Positions 7,985-17,966 are shown, counted from the stretch's first letter. The stretch: 64,000 nt of DNA from Sphingopyxis sp. H050 (GCF_001468265.1 NZ_LNRZ01000006.1:202501-266500), one strand, 5' to 3'. Notes: generated by a model not told the origin, from the sequence alone. Translations and numbers: made by a program.

Positions 7985-9224
7985 AGGGAAGAAGAGCCTG
8001 CATCGCCTTCGCCCGCTCGCCCTCACCCCGCACATTGATATGCGGTGCGCCATCGCGCGTGCCGACCGAAATCAGCGCGTGCGCCGGAATCTTCGCTGCC
8101 TTGTCGAAGCGCTTGCGCGGCGAGCCGCTCGCGACGATCTCGGTCGCGAAACCAGCATTTCGAAGCGCTGTCAGCGCCTGCATCGCCAGCGCGAGCTGGC
8201 CATCATCCTCGACCGCGATCACCGCGTCGAGCCGCGTATCGATCACATCGTCGGCCAGCAACATCGCCAGCCGCTCAATCCCCGCCGCCCAGCCGACCGC
8301 CGGGGTCGACGGGCCACCGAGATTCTCGATCAGCCCGTCATAGCGCCCGCCGCCGAGCACCGTGCCCTGCGCGCCCAGCCGGTCGGTGACGAATTCGAAC
8401 GCCGTGTGGCGATAATAGTCGAGCCCGCGCACCAGCCGCGCATTGCGCTCCCACGCGACGCCCGCCGCGTCGAGCCCGGCGGTCACGGCACCGAAGAAAT
8501 CCTGCGCCTCCTGCGTCAGATACGCATCGATGTCGGGCGCGCTGTCGGCGATCGGCCGGTCCTTCGGATCCTTGCTGTCGAGGATGCGCAGCGGATTCTT
8601 GTCGAGCCGCGCGAGGCTGTCTTCGCTGAGATCGCCGCGGTGCGCTTCGAAATGCTCGACCAGCGCCGCGCGCCACGCATCGCGGCTCGCCGCATCGCCC
8701 AGCGTGTTGAGCGTCAAGGTCACGCCCTCGGCGATGCCCAGTTCCTTCAAGAGCTGGTCGGCAAAAACCAGCAGTTCGGCATCGGCGAGCGGGCTGTCGC
8801 TGCCGATCACCTCGGCGTCGAGCTGGTGGAACTGGCGATAGCGGCCCTTCTGCGGGCGCTCGTAGCGGAACAGCGGGCCGTGCGTCGCGACTTTGAGCGG
8901 CGCGAACTGCTGCCAGCCGTTGGTGATATAGGCGCGCGCGATCCCCGCGGTGAATTCGGGGCGCAGGGTGATCGATTCGCCGCCGCGATCGTCGAACGAG
9001 TACATTTCCTTCGACACGACGTCGGTCGTCTCGCCGAGCGATCGCGCGAACACCGCGGTCGGCTCGATCACCGGCACCTCGATCCGCTTGAAGCCATAGA
9101 GGCGGCGCACCCGTTCGAAGGTCTCGACGACATGTGCGAAGCGGTCGGCGAAATCGCCGAGCATGTCCTGCGTGCCGCGCACGGCTTGCGGGGTCGGGAT
9201 CTTGGCGGATTTGTCCTTGCTCAT
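7974..9224 (-). CDS. hisS: Histidyl-tRNA synthetase
   Basis: This class II synthetase attaches histidine to tRNA-His. The 416-residue protein has motif 1 in the [15 protein letters not shown] start region, motif 2 around [18 protein letters not shown], the histidine-specific [18 protein letters not shown] segment, motif 3 near [13 protein letters not shown], and a C-terminal anticodon-binding domain. I chose ATG 9224 ([13 protein letters not shown]) over an upstream in-frame codon at 9260, because the protein then starts as the family usually does. Its stop codon is formed by a dispersed repeat, so the last few residues may differ from those of relatives. Confidence 0.97.
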   Translation of the reverse strand: MSKDKSAKIPTPQAVRGTQDMLGDFADRFAHVVETFERVRRLYGFKRIEVPVIEPTAVFARSLGETTDVVSKEMYSFDDRGGESITLRPEFTAGIARAYITNGWQQFAPLKVATHGPLFRYERPQKGRYRQFHQLDAEVIGSDSPLADAELLVFADQLLKELGIAEGVTLTLNTLGDAASRDAWRAALVEHFEAHRGDLSEDSLARLDKNPLRILDSKDPKDRPIADSAPDIDAYLTQEAQDFFGAVTAGLDAAGVAWERNARLVRGLDYYRHTAFEFVTDRLGAQGTVLGGGRYDGLIENLGGPSTPAVGWAAGIERLAMLLADDVIDTRLDAVIAVEDDGQLALAMQALTALRNAGFATEIVASGSPRKRFDKAAKIPAHALISVGTRDGAPHINVRGEGERAKAMQALLPSSP

Positions 9225-9301
9225 GCGCCGCGCGTCTAATGCTTTTTCGCCGAAAGGCAAAGCGGGCTTGCATGGGCCTTCGCCGCGGCTAGGCTCGGCA
9301 T

Positions 9302-9940
9302 ATGGCCCGCACCATCGGCAACCGCATCGCGCCGCCGCGCTTCGTCGCCTATGCGGCGGGCCTGATCCTCGTCGCGATCTGGGCGGTGTGGCAGTCGGCT
9401 TCGCCGCTGCACGGCTTTCTGATCGGCTTCGATATCGTGACCGCGCTCTTCCTGCTGTCGACGATCCCGCTGTTCCGCACGACCGACCCGCGCGTGATGG
9501 CGCGCCACGCGACCGAGAATGACGCCAACCGCACCGCGCTGCTGATCCTGTCGGTGGCGGTCAGCATTGTCGTGCTTGGCGCGCTGGCGCAGCTCGTCGC
9601 GGGAACCGGCGCCTATTCGAAGCCGCTGGTCATCGTCACGCTCGCGCTCGTCTGGCTGTTCGCCAACATTGTCTACGCGATCCATTATGCGCATCTCTAT
9701 TACCGGCGGGGCGGCGCGAAGGGCGGACACGCCGGCGGGCTGTCGATCCCCAGCACCGACACCCCCGACTATTTCGATTTCCTGCATTTCGCGCTGATCC
9801 TGGGGATGACCTTCCAGACCGCCGACATCGACATCACCAGCCGCGACATCCGCCACGCATCGACCGGGCACTGCCTGGCCGCCTTCATCTACAACCTCGG
9901 CATATTGGCCTTCTCGATCAATATGATCGCCGGCGGCTGA
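9302..9940 (+). CDS. DUF1345 integral membrane protein
   Basis: This 212-residue protein has four or five hydrophobic segments (about 14-32, 36-53, 78-100, 106-125 and 190-208) and the conserved family stretch with [23 protein letters not shown] before the last helices. DUF1345 proteins are small inner-membrane proteins of unknown function. The gene is divergent from hisS, with 77 bp between the two starts. Confidence 0.88.
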   Translation: MARTIGNRIAPPRFVAYAAGLILVAIWAVWQSASPLHGFLIGFDIVTALFLLSTIPLFRTTDPRVMARHATENDANRTALLILSVAVSIVVLGALAQLVAGTGAYSKPLVIVTLALVWLFANIVYAIHYAHLYYRRGGAKGGHAGGLSIPSTDTPDYFDFLHFALILGMTFQTADIDITSRDIRHASTGHCLAAFIYNLGILAFSINMIAGG

Positions 9941-10021
9941 GCCGCGCGGTTCGTCGAACCGGCCGGCGCGCTGGCAGAGCGTCTGCTGGACCTCCGCGCG
10001 GTTTGGCGGCAGAGGATGGCC

Positions 10022-11947
10022 ATGGAAAAAACCCTGTTCATCGCAGCCGCCCTGATCGCCATTATCGCCCCCGCCCATGCGCAGGAGGCGAACAGCCGCC
10101 CCCAGCCCGTCGTCCAGCCGCACAGCATCCCGCTGCCCGCCGACCGGCCTTATCCGGGCACGATGCTGCTGAAAGTCGATGCGACCGACTATGCGCGCGG
10201 CATCTTCCGCGTTCGCCAGACGATCCCGGTTGCGAAGTCGGGAAAATTCACCCTGCTCTATCCGCAATGGCTGCCCGGCAAGCACGCCCCGCGCGGCGCG
10301 ATCGCCGAGATCGCGGGCTTCAAGCCGACCGCGGGCGGCAAGCCGCTGACGTGGACACGCCAGCCGACCGACGTCTACGCCTTTGACATCGACGTGCCCG
10401 CGGGGACGAAAAGCATCGACGTCGCCTTCGACTTCCTGTCGCCGACGCGGACGACCGAGGGCCGCGTCGTCGTCACCCCGGCGATGATGAATCTGCAATG
10501 GGAGCAGGTCAGCCTGTACCCCGCCGGCTATTTCACGCGCGGGATCCCGGTTCAGCTCGACGTGACCCTGCCCGACGGTTGGACCGGCGCGGCGGCGCTC
10601 GACGGGTTGAAGATTTCGGGCAATCGCTACAGCTACGCGCCGACGACTTACGAGACGCTGGTCGACAGCCCGATGTTCGCGGGGAAATATTTCCGCAAAT
10701 GGGACCTCGGGCAGAATGTGACGCTGAACGTGGTCGCCGACGAGGCCAAATATCTCGCCGCCAATCCCGATCATATCGCGCGCCATGCGGCGATGGTGTC
10801 CGAAGCGATTGCGCTGTTCGGGATCAAGCATTTCGATCGCTACGAGTTCCTTCTCGCGCTGAGCGACGAGCTGGGCGGGATCGGGCTCGAGCATCACCGA
10901 TCGAGTGAGAACAGCCGGAACCCCGATTATTTCACCGAGTGGGACGACAATGATTCGGAGCGCGGACTGCTTCCGCACGAGTTCGTTCACAGCTGGAACG
11001 GCAAATACCGCCGCCCCGACAAGCTGTGGACCCCCGACTACCGCACCCCGATGCAGGGCAATCTGCTCTGGGTCTATGAGGGGCAGACCAGCTTCTGGGA
11101 TCTCGTCCTTGCCGGCCGGTCGGGGATGCAGTCGAAGGAAATGGTGCTCGCCGAATGGGCGACCAACGCCGCCACCTACAGCGTCCAGGCCGGCCGCGAA
11201 TGGCGCTCGGTTGAGGATACGACGCTCGACCCCGTGATCGCAGCGCGCAAGGCGCGCGCCTTCCCCAGCGCAACGCGCACCGAGGATTATTACAACGAAG
11301 GCTCGCTGATGTGGCTCGAGGCCGACATGATCATCCGCCAGGCGACGAACAATGGGAAGAGCCTTGACGATTTCGCCAAGGCCTTTTTCGGCGGCAGGAG
11401 CGGCGACTGGGGCGAGGTTACATACGACTTCGACGACATCGCCGCGACGCTGAACGCCGTCCATCCCTATGACTGGGCGAAATTCCTGCGCGACCATATG
11501 CAGCTGCCCGGCCGGCCCGCGCCGGTCGCGGGGATCGAAAAGGCCGGGTATCGGCTGGTGTGGCGCGACGCGCCCAATGTCTATGACCGCGACCGCATGC
11601 GCCGCGCGAAGAATTACGACCTGACCTTCTCGCTCGGCATGACGATCGACAAGGATGGCGTGGCGGGCAGCATTTTGTGGGACGGCCCCGCATTCAAGGC
11701 CGACATCGTCAACGGGACGAAGATTGTGGCGGTCGAGGGCATGGCCTACAGCAAGGATCGGCTGGAAGCCGCGATCCGCGCCGCGGCCGACGGCAAGACC
11801 CCGGTGAAGCTGCTCGTCGAGCGCGGCGGGCGCTATCGGACGATCGACCTCGACTATCACGGCGGGCTGCGCTGGCCGCATATCGAGAAGAGTGGCGCCG
11901 GGCCTGACTGGTTCGACCAGCTCCTCGCGGCGAAACGCGCGCTGTAA
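10022..11947 (+). CDS. M61 family zinc metallopeptidase, secreted
   Basis: The 641-residue protein has a signal peptide (KTLFIAAALIAIIAPAHA), an N-terminal beta-sandwich domain, the peptidase domain with zinc site HEFVH (319-323) followed by SWNGKYRRP, the third ligand Glu353 in EGQTSFW, and a C-terminal PDZ-like region. M61 enzymes (glycyl aminopeptidase type) trim small residues from peptide N-termini. ATG 10022 was chosen because AGAGG lies 6 bases upstream; an ATG at 10016 abuts that site. Residues between HExxH and Glu353 match the family order. It should act in the periplasm. It is transcribed alone. Confidence 0.92.
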   Translation: MEKTLFIAAALIAIIAPAHAQEANSRPQPVVQPHSIPLPADRPYPGTMLLKVDATDYARGIFRVRQTIPVAKSGKFTLLYPQWLPGKHAPRGAIAEIAGFKPTAGGKPLTWTRQPTDVYAFDIDVPAGTKSIDVAFDFLSPTRTTEGRVVVTPAMMNLQWEQVSLYPAGYFTRGIPVQLDVTLPDGWTGAAALDGLKISGNRYSYAPTTYETLVDSPMFAGKYFRKWDLGQNVTLNVVADEAKYLAANPDHIARHAAMVSEAIALFGIKHFDRYEFLLALSDELGGIGLEHHRSSENSRNPDYFTEWDDNDSERGLLPHEFVHSWNGKYRRPDKLWTPDYRTPMQGNLLWVYEGQTSFWDLVLAGRSGMQSKEMVLAEWATNAATYSVQAGREWRSVEDTTLDPVIAARKARAFPSATRTEDYYNEGSLMWLEADMIIRQATNNGKSLDDFAKAFFGGRSGDWGEVTYDFDDIAATLNAVHPYDWAKFLRDHMQLPGRPAPVAGIEKAGYRLVWRDAPNVYDRDRMRRAKNYDLTFSLGMTIDKDGVAGSILWDGPAFKADIVNGTKIVAVEGMAYSKDRLEAAIRAAADGKTPVKLLVERGGRYRTIDLDYHGGLRWPHIEKSGAGPDWFDQLLAAKRAL

Positions 11948-11950
11948 TAT

Positions 11951-12074
11951 CCTCCCTGTGCTGGAGGCATGGCGAGGTGGCAGCGCAAAGCACTGACGCA
12001 AGGGCCAGGACGTCGCCCCTCCACCATCCGCTACGCGGACGGTCCCCCTCCCCATCGCGGCGCGACAGGGAGGA
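11951..12074. repeat. Imperfect long inverted repeat between M61 peptidase and ppa
   Basis: The left arm begins cctccctgtgctgg at 11951 and the right arm ends gcgcgacagggagga at 12074. The ends are the same as those of a repeat at 18586-18829, so this is a second, more degraded copy of the family. The inner part carries purine/pyrimidine-rich blocks. No gene is present in this 205-bp gap. Confidence 0.7.
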
Positions 12075-12152
12075 ACTTGCGCCTCGACTTTCCGCGCCCA
12101 CCGGCGCTAAAGGCGCGCGCGAATCCAAAAACCAAAAGGACTGCATTCTCCC

Positions 12153-12689
12153 ATGCGCATCGACCTGATTCCCGCCGGCGACAATCCGCCCGACAGCCTG
12201 AACGTGCTGATCGAAGTCCCGATCGGCGGCGAGCCGGTGAAGTACGAGTTCGACAAGGCGTCGGGCGCGCTCTTCGTTGACCGCTTCCTGCACACCCCGA
12301 TGCGCTATCCCGCCAATTATGGCTTCATTCCGCATACGTTGGGCGACGATGGCGACCCGCTCGACGCGCTCGTCGTCGCGCGCTCACCGATCGTTGCCGG
12401 CGCGGTGGTGAAGTGCCGTCCGATCGGCGTTCTGCTGATGGAGGACGACGCCGGAGGCGACGAGAAGCTGCTGTGCGTGCCGGTCAACAAGACCTTCCCC
12501 TATTACGCCGATGTCGCAAGCTACACCGACATGCCGCCGATCGTGCTCCAGCAGATCGAGCATTTCTTCACCCACTATAAGGACCTCGAACCCGGCAAAT
12601 GGGCAAAGCTCAACGGCTGGGGCGACGTCGACGAAGCGAAGCGCATCATCGTCGAGTGCGTCGAGCGCGCGAAGAAGGTCGGCGTCTGA
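12153..12689 (+). CDS. ppa: Inorganic pyrophosphatase, family I
   Basis: This cytoplasmic, Mg-dependent enzyme hydrolyses pyrophosphate to phosphate and pulls biosynthetic reactions forward. The 178-residue protein has the signature DDGDPLDALVV containing the metal-binding aspartates, plus YEFDKASGALFVDRFL and YPANYGFIPHT near the N-terminus. Length and order match the bacterial hexameric type. It is followed by a short palindrome and then a convergent MscS gene. Confidence 0.97.
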   Translation: MRIDLIPAGDNPPDSLNVLIEVPIGGEPVKYEFDKASGALFVDRFLHTPMRYPANYGFIPHTLGDDGDPLDALVVARSPIVAGAVVKCRPIGVLLMEDDAGGDEKLLCVPVNKTFPYYADVASYTDMPPIVLQQIEHFFTHYKDLEPGKWAKLNGWGDVDEAKRIIVECVERAKKVGV

Positions 12690-12698
12690 TCTTCTGCG

Positions 12699-12716
12699 CC
12701 CCTGCGAACGCAGGGG
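12699..12716. terminator. Perfect hairpin between convergent ppa and mscS
   Basis: The palindrome cccctgcgaacgcagggg has 8-bp perfect arms around a tight AA turn. It lies 10 bases after the ppa stop and 14 bases before the end of the convergent channel gene. There is no T-run, so it could be a bidirectional terminator or a REP-like repeat; a similar unit sits at 28993-29010. Confidence 0.5.
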
Positions 12717-12729
12717 ACACACAGTCGCT

Positions 12730-13650
12730 TTAAGCGTCCGCGTCCTTATCGACGATCCGAACATCGGTCCGCGGATAGGGAATGCGGATTCCCGCCTCCT
12801 TGAAGCGGTCCCAAATGCCCAGAAACACATCGCCCTGGATATTGCCGAGGCCCGCTTCGGGGTCCGAAATCCAGTAGCGCAGCTCATGCTCGACCGCGCG
12901 TTCGCCGAAGGCGGTGATCCACACCGCCGGTTCGGGCTCGTTCAGGATGCGCAGGTTCGCGTTTGCCGTCTCGACGATCAGCCGCTGCGCCAGCCGCAAA
13001 TCCGCATCATAGGGCACCGGGACGCGCATCCGCACCCGCACCTCGGGGCTGGCATAGCTCCAGTTCTCGACCGGCTGCGTCATCAGCAATTCGTTCGGGA
13101 TCAGATGCTTCTTGCCGTCGCGGGTCACGACATTGACCGCGCGCACCCCGATCTTGGCGACGCGCCCGACGTTCGGCACGCCGTTTAGCATCGCCGACCC
13201 GCCCATGCTGCTGCCGTCGCCGACGACGATGATGTCGCCGGGCTTGATCGAGCGGTCCATCAACAGGATGATCCCCGCGATGAGGTTGCCGACCGTCTTC
13301 TGGAGGCCGAAACCGATCGCGAGGCCCGCGGCGCCCGAAAAGACCGCAAGCGCCGTCAGGTCGATGCCGAGCAGGTCGATGCCGAACAGCATCGCGAACA
13401 GGAAGAGCGCGATAGCGATCAGCTTTTCGGTCAGCAACCGCTGCGCCTCGTCGATCTGGCGATTGCGGCGGAGCAGCCATTTGATCGCGCGCATCGTCGC
13501 TTTGACCGCAACATAGAGCAGGAACGCGACGACGATCGCCGAAAACAGGCCATAGAGCGACAGGCGGTAAGAGCCGACGTCGAGCCCGATGTCCTTCATC
13601 ACCGCTACGGTGCGCGCAAATCCCTCGCGAAGGCTTGTCTCGGCGCTCAC
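12730..13650 (-). CDS. Mechanosensitive ion channel, MscS family
   Basis: The 306-residue protein has three membrane segments (about residues 26-45, 64-85 and 88-110). The pore helix contains the MscS Gly/Ala pattern GAAGLAIGFGLQKTVGNLIAGI, followed by the beta domain FKPGDII-like stretch (SIKPGDIIVVGD) and a cytosolic C-terminal domain. These channels release solutes when membrane tension rises. GTG 13650 was chosen because it overlaps the stop of the upstream lyase gene (GTGA), implying coupled translation. The frame extends upstream but only inside the lyase gene. Confidence 0.92.
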   Translation of the reverse strand: MSAETSLREGFARTVAVMKDIGLDVGSYRLSLYGLFSAIVVAFLLYVAVKATMRAIKWLLRRNRQIDEAQRLLTEKLIAIALFLFAMLFGIDLLGIDLTALAVFSGAAGLAIGFGLQKTVGNLIAGIILLMDRSIKPGDIIVVGDGSSMGGSAMLNGVPNVGRVAKIGVRAVNVVTRDGKKHLIPNELLMTQPVENWSYASPEVRVRMRVPVPYDADLRLAQRLIVETANANLRILNEPEPAVWITAFGERAVEHELRYWISDPEAGLGNIQGDVFLGIWDRFKEAGIRIPYPRTDVRIVDKDADA

Positions 13651-14846
13651 AGGGCGGCGAATCCGCGCGTCAGATCCGCGATCAGGTCGGCAGGGTCCTC
13701 GAGACCGATCGACAGGCGGACGAGCGGATCGGGATCCGTCCAAGCCACGACGGTACGGATCGTCTGCGGATTGCTCGGCACGACCAGGCTTTCATACCCG
13801 CCCCAGCTGAAGCCGATGCCGAAATGTTCGAGCGCATCGAGGAAGCGCGTCCGCGCCGCCTCGTCGGCGCTCTTCAGGGTGAAGCCGAACAAGCCGCTGG
13901 CGCCGCCGAAATCGCGCGACCAGATCGCGTGACCCCGATCGCCGGGCCGCGCGGGATGCAGCACGCGACCGACCTCGGGCCGCCCCGCGAGCCAGTTCGC
14001 GATCGTCAGCCCATTATCGCCGTGCCGCGCCATGCGGACGTCGAGCGTCCGGAGCCCGCGCAGCATGAGCGCGCAATCGTCGGGCGAGACCGCCTGCCCC
14101 AGTTGATAGGCCGCGCTGCGCAGCCTGGGCCACACGGCGCGCGTCGCGGTAAGCGAACCCATCATCGCGTCGCTGTGCCCGCCGATATATTTGGTCAGGC
14201 TCATCATCGTCACATCGACGCCATGCGCCAGCGCCGGAAACAGCAGCGGGGTCGCCCAAGTGTTGTCGAGCATCGTCAGCACGCCGCGTTCGCGCGCTAC
14301 AGCCGTGATCGCAGGAATATCCTGCACCTCGAAAGTCAGGCTGCCCGGCGATTCGAGGAAGATCAGCTTGGTCGCGGGTTCGATCAGTCCGGTGATATCG
14401 GCGCCGATCAGCGGATCATAATAGGTCGTCCTGACGCCCATCCGCGCGAGCATCCCGTCGCAGAAGGCGCGCGTCGGTTCATAGGCGCTGTCGACCATCA
14501 GCAGATGATCGCCAGGCGACAGCAAGGCGAGCAGCCCCGCCGAATTGGCCGCGACGCCCGAGGGATAGAGCAGAGTCCCTTCCGCCCCCGGCTCCATCTG
14601 CGTCAACGCGTCGGCGAGCGCCCACACCGTCGGCGTCCCGCGCCGACCGTAATAGAGTTTGTCGTGCGTCGCATGCCCGCGCGCCTCCAAATCCGCGATA
14701 TTGTCATAAAGGATCGTCGAGGCGCGCCACACCGGCGGATTGACCACCCCACCGCCCAGGCGCGGGTCGCCGGTCCATTCGGGCCGCCGCCCGCCCTGCA
14801 CCAGTTTCGTCGCGGGGCGGAGGCTGTCGTCGTCGCTGTTGCTCAT
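13647..14846 (-). CDS. metC: Cystathionine beta-lyase, PLP-dependent
   Basis: The enzyme cleaves cystathionine to homocysteine, pyruvate and ammonia in methionine synthesis. The 399-residue protein belongs to the Cys/Met-metabolism PLP family. It has the cofactor-contact region YPSGVAANSAGLLALL, VDNTW-like MLDNTWATPLLFPAL, and the PLP lysine Lys219 in SLTKYIGGHSDAMMG. The overall length and the N-terminal RPATKLVQGGRRPEW pattern are those of proteobacterial beta-lyases. ATG 14846 was chosen over an in-frame ATG-like opening at 14891. A gamma-lyase activity cannot be excluded. It overlaps the MscS gene by 4 bp. Confidence 0.92.
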   Translation of the reverse strand: MSNSDDDSLRPATKLVQGGRRPEWTGDPRLGGGVVNPPVWRASTILYDNIADLEARGHATHDKLYYGRRGTPTVWALADALTQMEPGAEGTLLYPSGVAANSAGLLALLSPGDHLLMVDSAYEPTRAFCDGMLARMGVRTTYYDPLIGADITGLIEPATKLIFLESPGSLTFEVQDIPAITAVARERGVLTMLDNTWATPLLFPALAHGVDVTMMSLTKYIGGHSDAMMGSLTATRAVWPRLRSAAYQLGQAVSPDDCALMLRGLRTLDVRMARHGDNGLTIANWLAGRPEVGRVLHPARPGDRGHAIWSRDFGGASGLFGFTLKSADEAARTRFLDALEHFGIGFSWGGYESLVVPSNPQTIRTVVAWTDPDPLVRLSIGLEDPADLIADLTRGFAAL

Positions 14847-14926
14847 GCCCCCTGTTAGCGGCGCGCCGGGCAAAATCCAGTGGCAGGTCACACGCCCCGC
14901 GCCAGTGGGCTATTTCCATATTTTCA

Positions 14927-14997
14927 CACGAAGACACAAAGAGGGCAGCCCTTGCACGCACCGCGCGCGCATGAGTTGCCCTCTTTGTGTCTTCGTG
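14927..14997. repeat. 21-bp perfect inverted repeat, 29-nt loop
   Basis: The left arm runs 14927-14947 (starting cacgaagacacaaag) and the right arm 14977-14997 (ending ttgtgtcttcgtg); they are exact reverse complements. It lies between the sulfurtransferase gene and metC, both leftward, so it may act as a terminator or mRNA stabiliser after sseA. It has no T-tract and is probably a dispersed palindromic repeat. Confidence 0.85.
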
Positions 14998-15053
14998 CGA
15001 GACCAATGGCGCTACGCGCGGGCAGCCCAGCCTCCGCGCACGCGCCCCCGCGT

Positions 15054-15896
15054 TCAGGCCGCGCCGGTCGCCTTGGGCGTCGCGGGATCGGCGCCCCATT
15101 CGGTCCAGCTGCCGTCGTAAACCGCGACGTCCTCCTTGCCGAGCAGATGCGCGCCAAAGGCGACGACGGTCGCGGTCATGCCGCTGCCGCAGGTGGTGAC
15201 GAGCGGCTTGTCGAGGTCGATGCCCGCGGCGTCGAAGGCGGCCTTCAGCGCGTCGCCGCGCTTCCACGTGCCGTCGGCGTTGAACAATTCGCTGTGCGGC
15301 AGGCTGCGCGAGCCCGGGATATGGCCCGGCGCCAGACCCGGGCGCGGGTCGCGCTCTTCGCCGGTGAAGCGCGCGGCGGGGCGCGCATCGACGACCTGTT
15401 CGGCGCCGCTGTCGATATTCGCCAAAATCTGGTCCTTGGTCCGGACCGCCTTCGCGTCGCGCCATACGGTGAAATGGCGGTGGCGCAGCGTCTGCTTGCC
15501 CATTTCGAGCGCGCGCCCCTCGGCCTTCCATTTGGCGAGCCCGCCGTCGAGCAAGGCGACGTCATGGGCGCCGAACAGCTTGAGCAACCACCAGGCGCGC
15601 GCCGCGCTTTTGAGCGGGCTGTCGTCGTAGATCACGATGCGGCTGCCGTCGCCGAGACCCAGCGACTGCATCCGGCTGGCGAATTTCTCGGCCGGAGGCG
15701 CCATATTGTCGATCGCATTGGACGTATCGGCTAGTTCGGCCAGGTCCATGAACACCGCGCCCGGGATATGGCCCGCCTCATATTCGGCGCGCGGGTCGCG
15801 GCCGGCGCCGTCCATGAATTTCGTCGCATCGACGATCCGGAGATCCGATGCCCCCAGTTCGCGTTCCAGCCAGTCGGTTGAGACCAAGGCGTCCAT
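15054..15896 (-). CDS. sseA: 3-mercaptopyruvate sulfurtransferase (two rhodanese domains)
   Basis: The enzyme moves sulfur from 3-mercaptopyruvate to thiols or cyanide. The 280-residue protein has two rhodanese domains. The N-terminal one is inactive (IVDATKFMDGAGRDPRAEYE); the C-terminal one has the catalytic Cys236 in TTCGSGMTATV. The CGSGMTA loop is characteristic of mercaptopyruvate sulfurtransferases rather than thiosulfate sulfurtransferases. It lies upstream of metC on the same strand, separated by a 21-bp hairpin, so a link to sulfur amino-acid metabolism is plausible but co-transcription is uncertain. Confidence 0.93.
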   Translation of the reverse strand: MDALVSTDWLERELGASDLRIVDATKFMDGAGRDPRAEYEAGHIPGAVFMDLAELADTSNAIDNMAPPAEKFASRMQSLGLGDGSRIVIYDDSPLKSAARAWWLLKLFGAHDVALLDGGLAKWKAEGRALEMGKQTLRHRHFTVWRDAKAVRTKDQILANIDSGAEQVVDARPAARFTGEERDPRPGLAPGHIPGSRSLPHSELFNADGTWKRGDALKAAFDAAGIDLDKPLVTTCGSGMTATVVAFGAHLLGKEDVAVYDGSWTEWGADPATPKATGAA

Positions 15897-16060
15897 GTCA
15901 TGCTCCTGTTGCGACCGAGCGGGAACCCGTTTGCCTGTCCCATCGCGGCCATCCTGCGGCTCTGTTCTTTCCCGGGGACGGCAAGCCTATGCCCCGGCGT
16001 GCCCTTTTTCAAGCACGCTGGCGGTCTGCCCCAGCCGATGCTGCACTGCAACAGAAAAGC

Positions 16061-17344
16061 TTATTGGCTGCGCTTGATCGCGGTCGTGCGCGCCGCCGGC
16101 CGATTGACGACGAGGTTCGGCCGGTCGAGCGGCAGCGGCGCGAGCTTGTCGCTGGCGCTGGCGCCTTGTTCGCGGCCGAGGACGAAGCTGCCGGCATTCT
16201 GACCGAACGCCTCGCCGGTGCCGTCCCAATGATAGGTGACGTCGAACGCCAGCACGGGAACCATCATCGGCTTGCCGCCGATCATCAGCGGCTCGACCGC
16301 GGCACGCGGCAGCATCACCTCGGTGCTGAGCTGCTCGCCCGCGCCCGGCGCGAGCCGCATGTCGTCGCGCAGCACGCTGCCGCCCGCGCCGTCGAAGAAG
16401 CGCTGGAGCACAGGTTCGGGCATCGCCGAGCCCTGGTTGAGCGCGATCCGCACCATCAGCCCGGTCGCATCGACCGATCCCTGATTGAGGAGGTTGAGCG
16501 TGAAAGCGACGATGAGCTGCTCAGCGGTCATCCGGATGCCGCGAATTTCGAGCGCCATCGACACCAGCGCGCGCTGTTCGGCCTGCGGTCGGGTGACGAG
16601 CGGCGCACCCGCGGGGCGCGGCGGAGCGATGGGAGCGGGTGACGGTGCTCGCTGGGCAGGCGACGCCGGGCGGGCCGGCTCGGCAGCGCGCGGAAGCGGC
16701 TTCGGCGCGGGCGGCGGCGTGGATTTAGCATAGTCGGCGGGCGCATCGCCTGCGATTGCCGGGCGGCGGCGCCAATACCAGAAGCCCGCGCCCGCGGCAG
16801 CAAGCCCTGCGAGCAACCACGCCCAAAGCGGTGTTCCGCCATCACCTCCGGCAGGCACCGACGCCGCAGCCGGTACGACCGGCACGGCGGAGGGCGCCGT
16901 CGGATCGGTGGTGAAGCCCGGGCCGGCGGCCGACGCGGGGGCAACGATATCGGGAGCAGCCACGACCGGCGTCGGCGTCATAGCGTCGGTGGCCGCCGCA
17001 CGCGGTGCAGCCGTAGTGGCGGCGGGCGTGTCGCGACGCGTCGGCGTCGCGACCGTGGGCGCCGGGGCCGGCCTTGCCGTCGATGCAGGCGGCTGCGTCG
17101 CGACGACTGGCGGCGGTGCAGGTGCGGGCGTCGGCGCCGGGGTCGGCTGGCGATCGGCGGGACCGAGCGGCGGGAGGTTGTTGTCGGCCGGACCCTGCAC
17201 GCCGGGCGTCCGGCCGTCGGACGCGGGCGGCAAGCGGAAGGTCGACGAGGGCGCGGGGGTCGGCGCGGGCGCATCGGTTTGCGCCCATACCGGCGGACCG
17301 AGCGCGAGCGATGCCGCCAGCGCTCCCAGCGACAGCCGCGCCAT
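16061..17344 (-). CDS. Proline-rich membrane protein, unknown function
   Basis: The 427-residue protein has a signal peptide (MARLSLGALAASLALG...WAQ), a Pro/Ala/Thr-rich region of about 140 residues that should lie outside the membrane, one transmembrane helix near residues 168-188 (TPLWAWLLAGLAAAGAG, then YWRRR), and a folded C-terminal domain of about 170 residues (ALVSMALEIRGIRMTAEQL; DVTYHWDGTG). The topology puts that domain in the cytoplasm. I recognise no named family. ATG 17344 was chosen, with GGTGGA upstream. The gene is divergent from queF. Confidence 0.8.
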   Translation of the reverse strand: MARLSLGALAASLALGPPVWAQTDAPAPTPAPSSTFRLPPASDGRTPGVQGPADNNLPPLGPADRQPTPAPTPAPAPPPVVATQPPASTARPAPAPTVATPTRRDTPAATTAAPRAAATDAMTPTPVVAAPDIVAPASAAGPGFTTDPTAPSAVPVVPAAASVPAGGDGGTPLWAWLLAGLAAAGAGFWYWRRRPAIAGDAPADYAKSTPPPAPKPLPRAAEPARPASPAQRAPSPAPIAPPRPAGAPLVTRPQAEQRALVSMALEIRGIRMTAEQLIVAFTLNLLNQGSVDATGLMVRIALNQGSAMPEPVLQRFFDGAGGSVLRDDMRLAPGAGEQLSTEVMLPRAAVEPLMIGGKPMMVPVLAFDVTYHWDGTGEAFGQNAGSFVLGREQGASASDKLAPLPLDRPNLVVNRPAARTTAIKRSQ

Positions 17345-17495
17345 CTTTTGATTCCACCCGATCGTCCGCACCGTCATTCTTGAATCCGCGATTCCGAATT
17401 TACCTGTCACGCTCAGCCGCTGAATTGGCGCTGAACCCTTGTTCAACCGATGGGCCGCTGATGACATCGGCCGCGCGCGTCCCTAGATGGTTTCC

Positions 17496-17966
17496 ATGTC
17501 CGATTCTACCCCTCCGGGCCTCGCGCCCAAACATCTCGGCCAGTCGAGCGAACTGCCCGCCTCGCCCGAGGCCGCGGTTCTCGACTATGTGCCCAATCCG
17601 CGCGCCGGCGAGCTTTATCTCGTCCGCTTCGCCGCGCCCGAATTCACCTCGCTCTGCCCGGTCACCGGCCAGCCCGATTTCGCGCATCTCGTCATCGACT
17701 ACGCGCCGGGCGAAACGATCGTCGAATCGAAGAGCCTGAAGCTCTTCCTCGGCAGCTTTCGCAACCACGCCGGCTTCCACGAGGATTGCACCGTCGGCAT
17801 CGGCCGCCGCCTGTTCGACGAGATGCGGCCCCGCTGGCTCCGCATCGGCGGCTACTGGTATCCGCGCGGCGGGATTCCGATCGACGTGTTCTGGCAATCG
17901 GGATTGCCGCCCGAAGGACTGTGGCTCCCCGATCAGGGCGTCGCACCGTACCGCGGACGCGGCTGA
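17496..17966 (+). CDS. queF: 7-cyano-7-deazaguanine reductase (NADPH)
   Basis: QueF reduces preQ0 to preQ1 in queuosine synthesis, using NADPH. The 156-residue protein is the short, single-domain form. Catalytic Cys54 is in [12 protein letters not shown], with Asp61 nearby, and the substrate-binding [15 protein letters not shown] runs 77-91. All key residues are present. Two in-frame ATGs exist (17487 and 17496); the second gives the usual start. No other queuosine genes are adjacent. Confidence 0.96.
   Translation: MSDSTPPGLAPKHLGQSSELPASPEAAVLDYVPNPRAGELYLVRFAAPEFTSLCPVTGQPDFAHLVIDYAPGETIVESKSLKLFLGSFRNHAGFHEDCTVGIGRRLFDEMRPRWLRIGGYWYPRGGIPIDVFWQSGLPPEGLWLPDQGVAPYRGRG

Noticed and set aside
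9236..12055. A 939-codon minus-strand frame over DUF1345 and the M61 peptidase
   Set aside because: It spans two real plus-strand genes and an intergenic repeat, and its composition is that of an antisense shadow.
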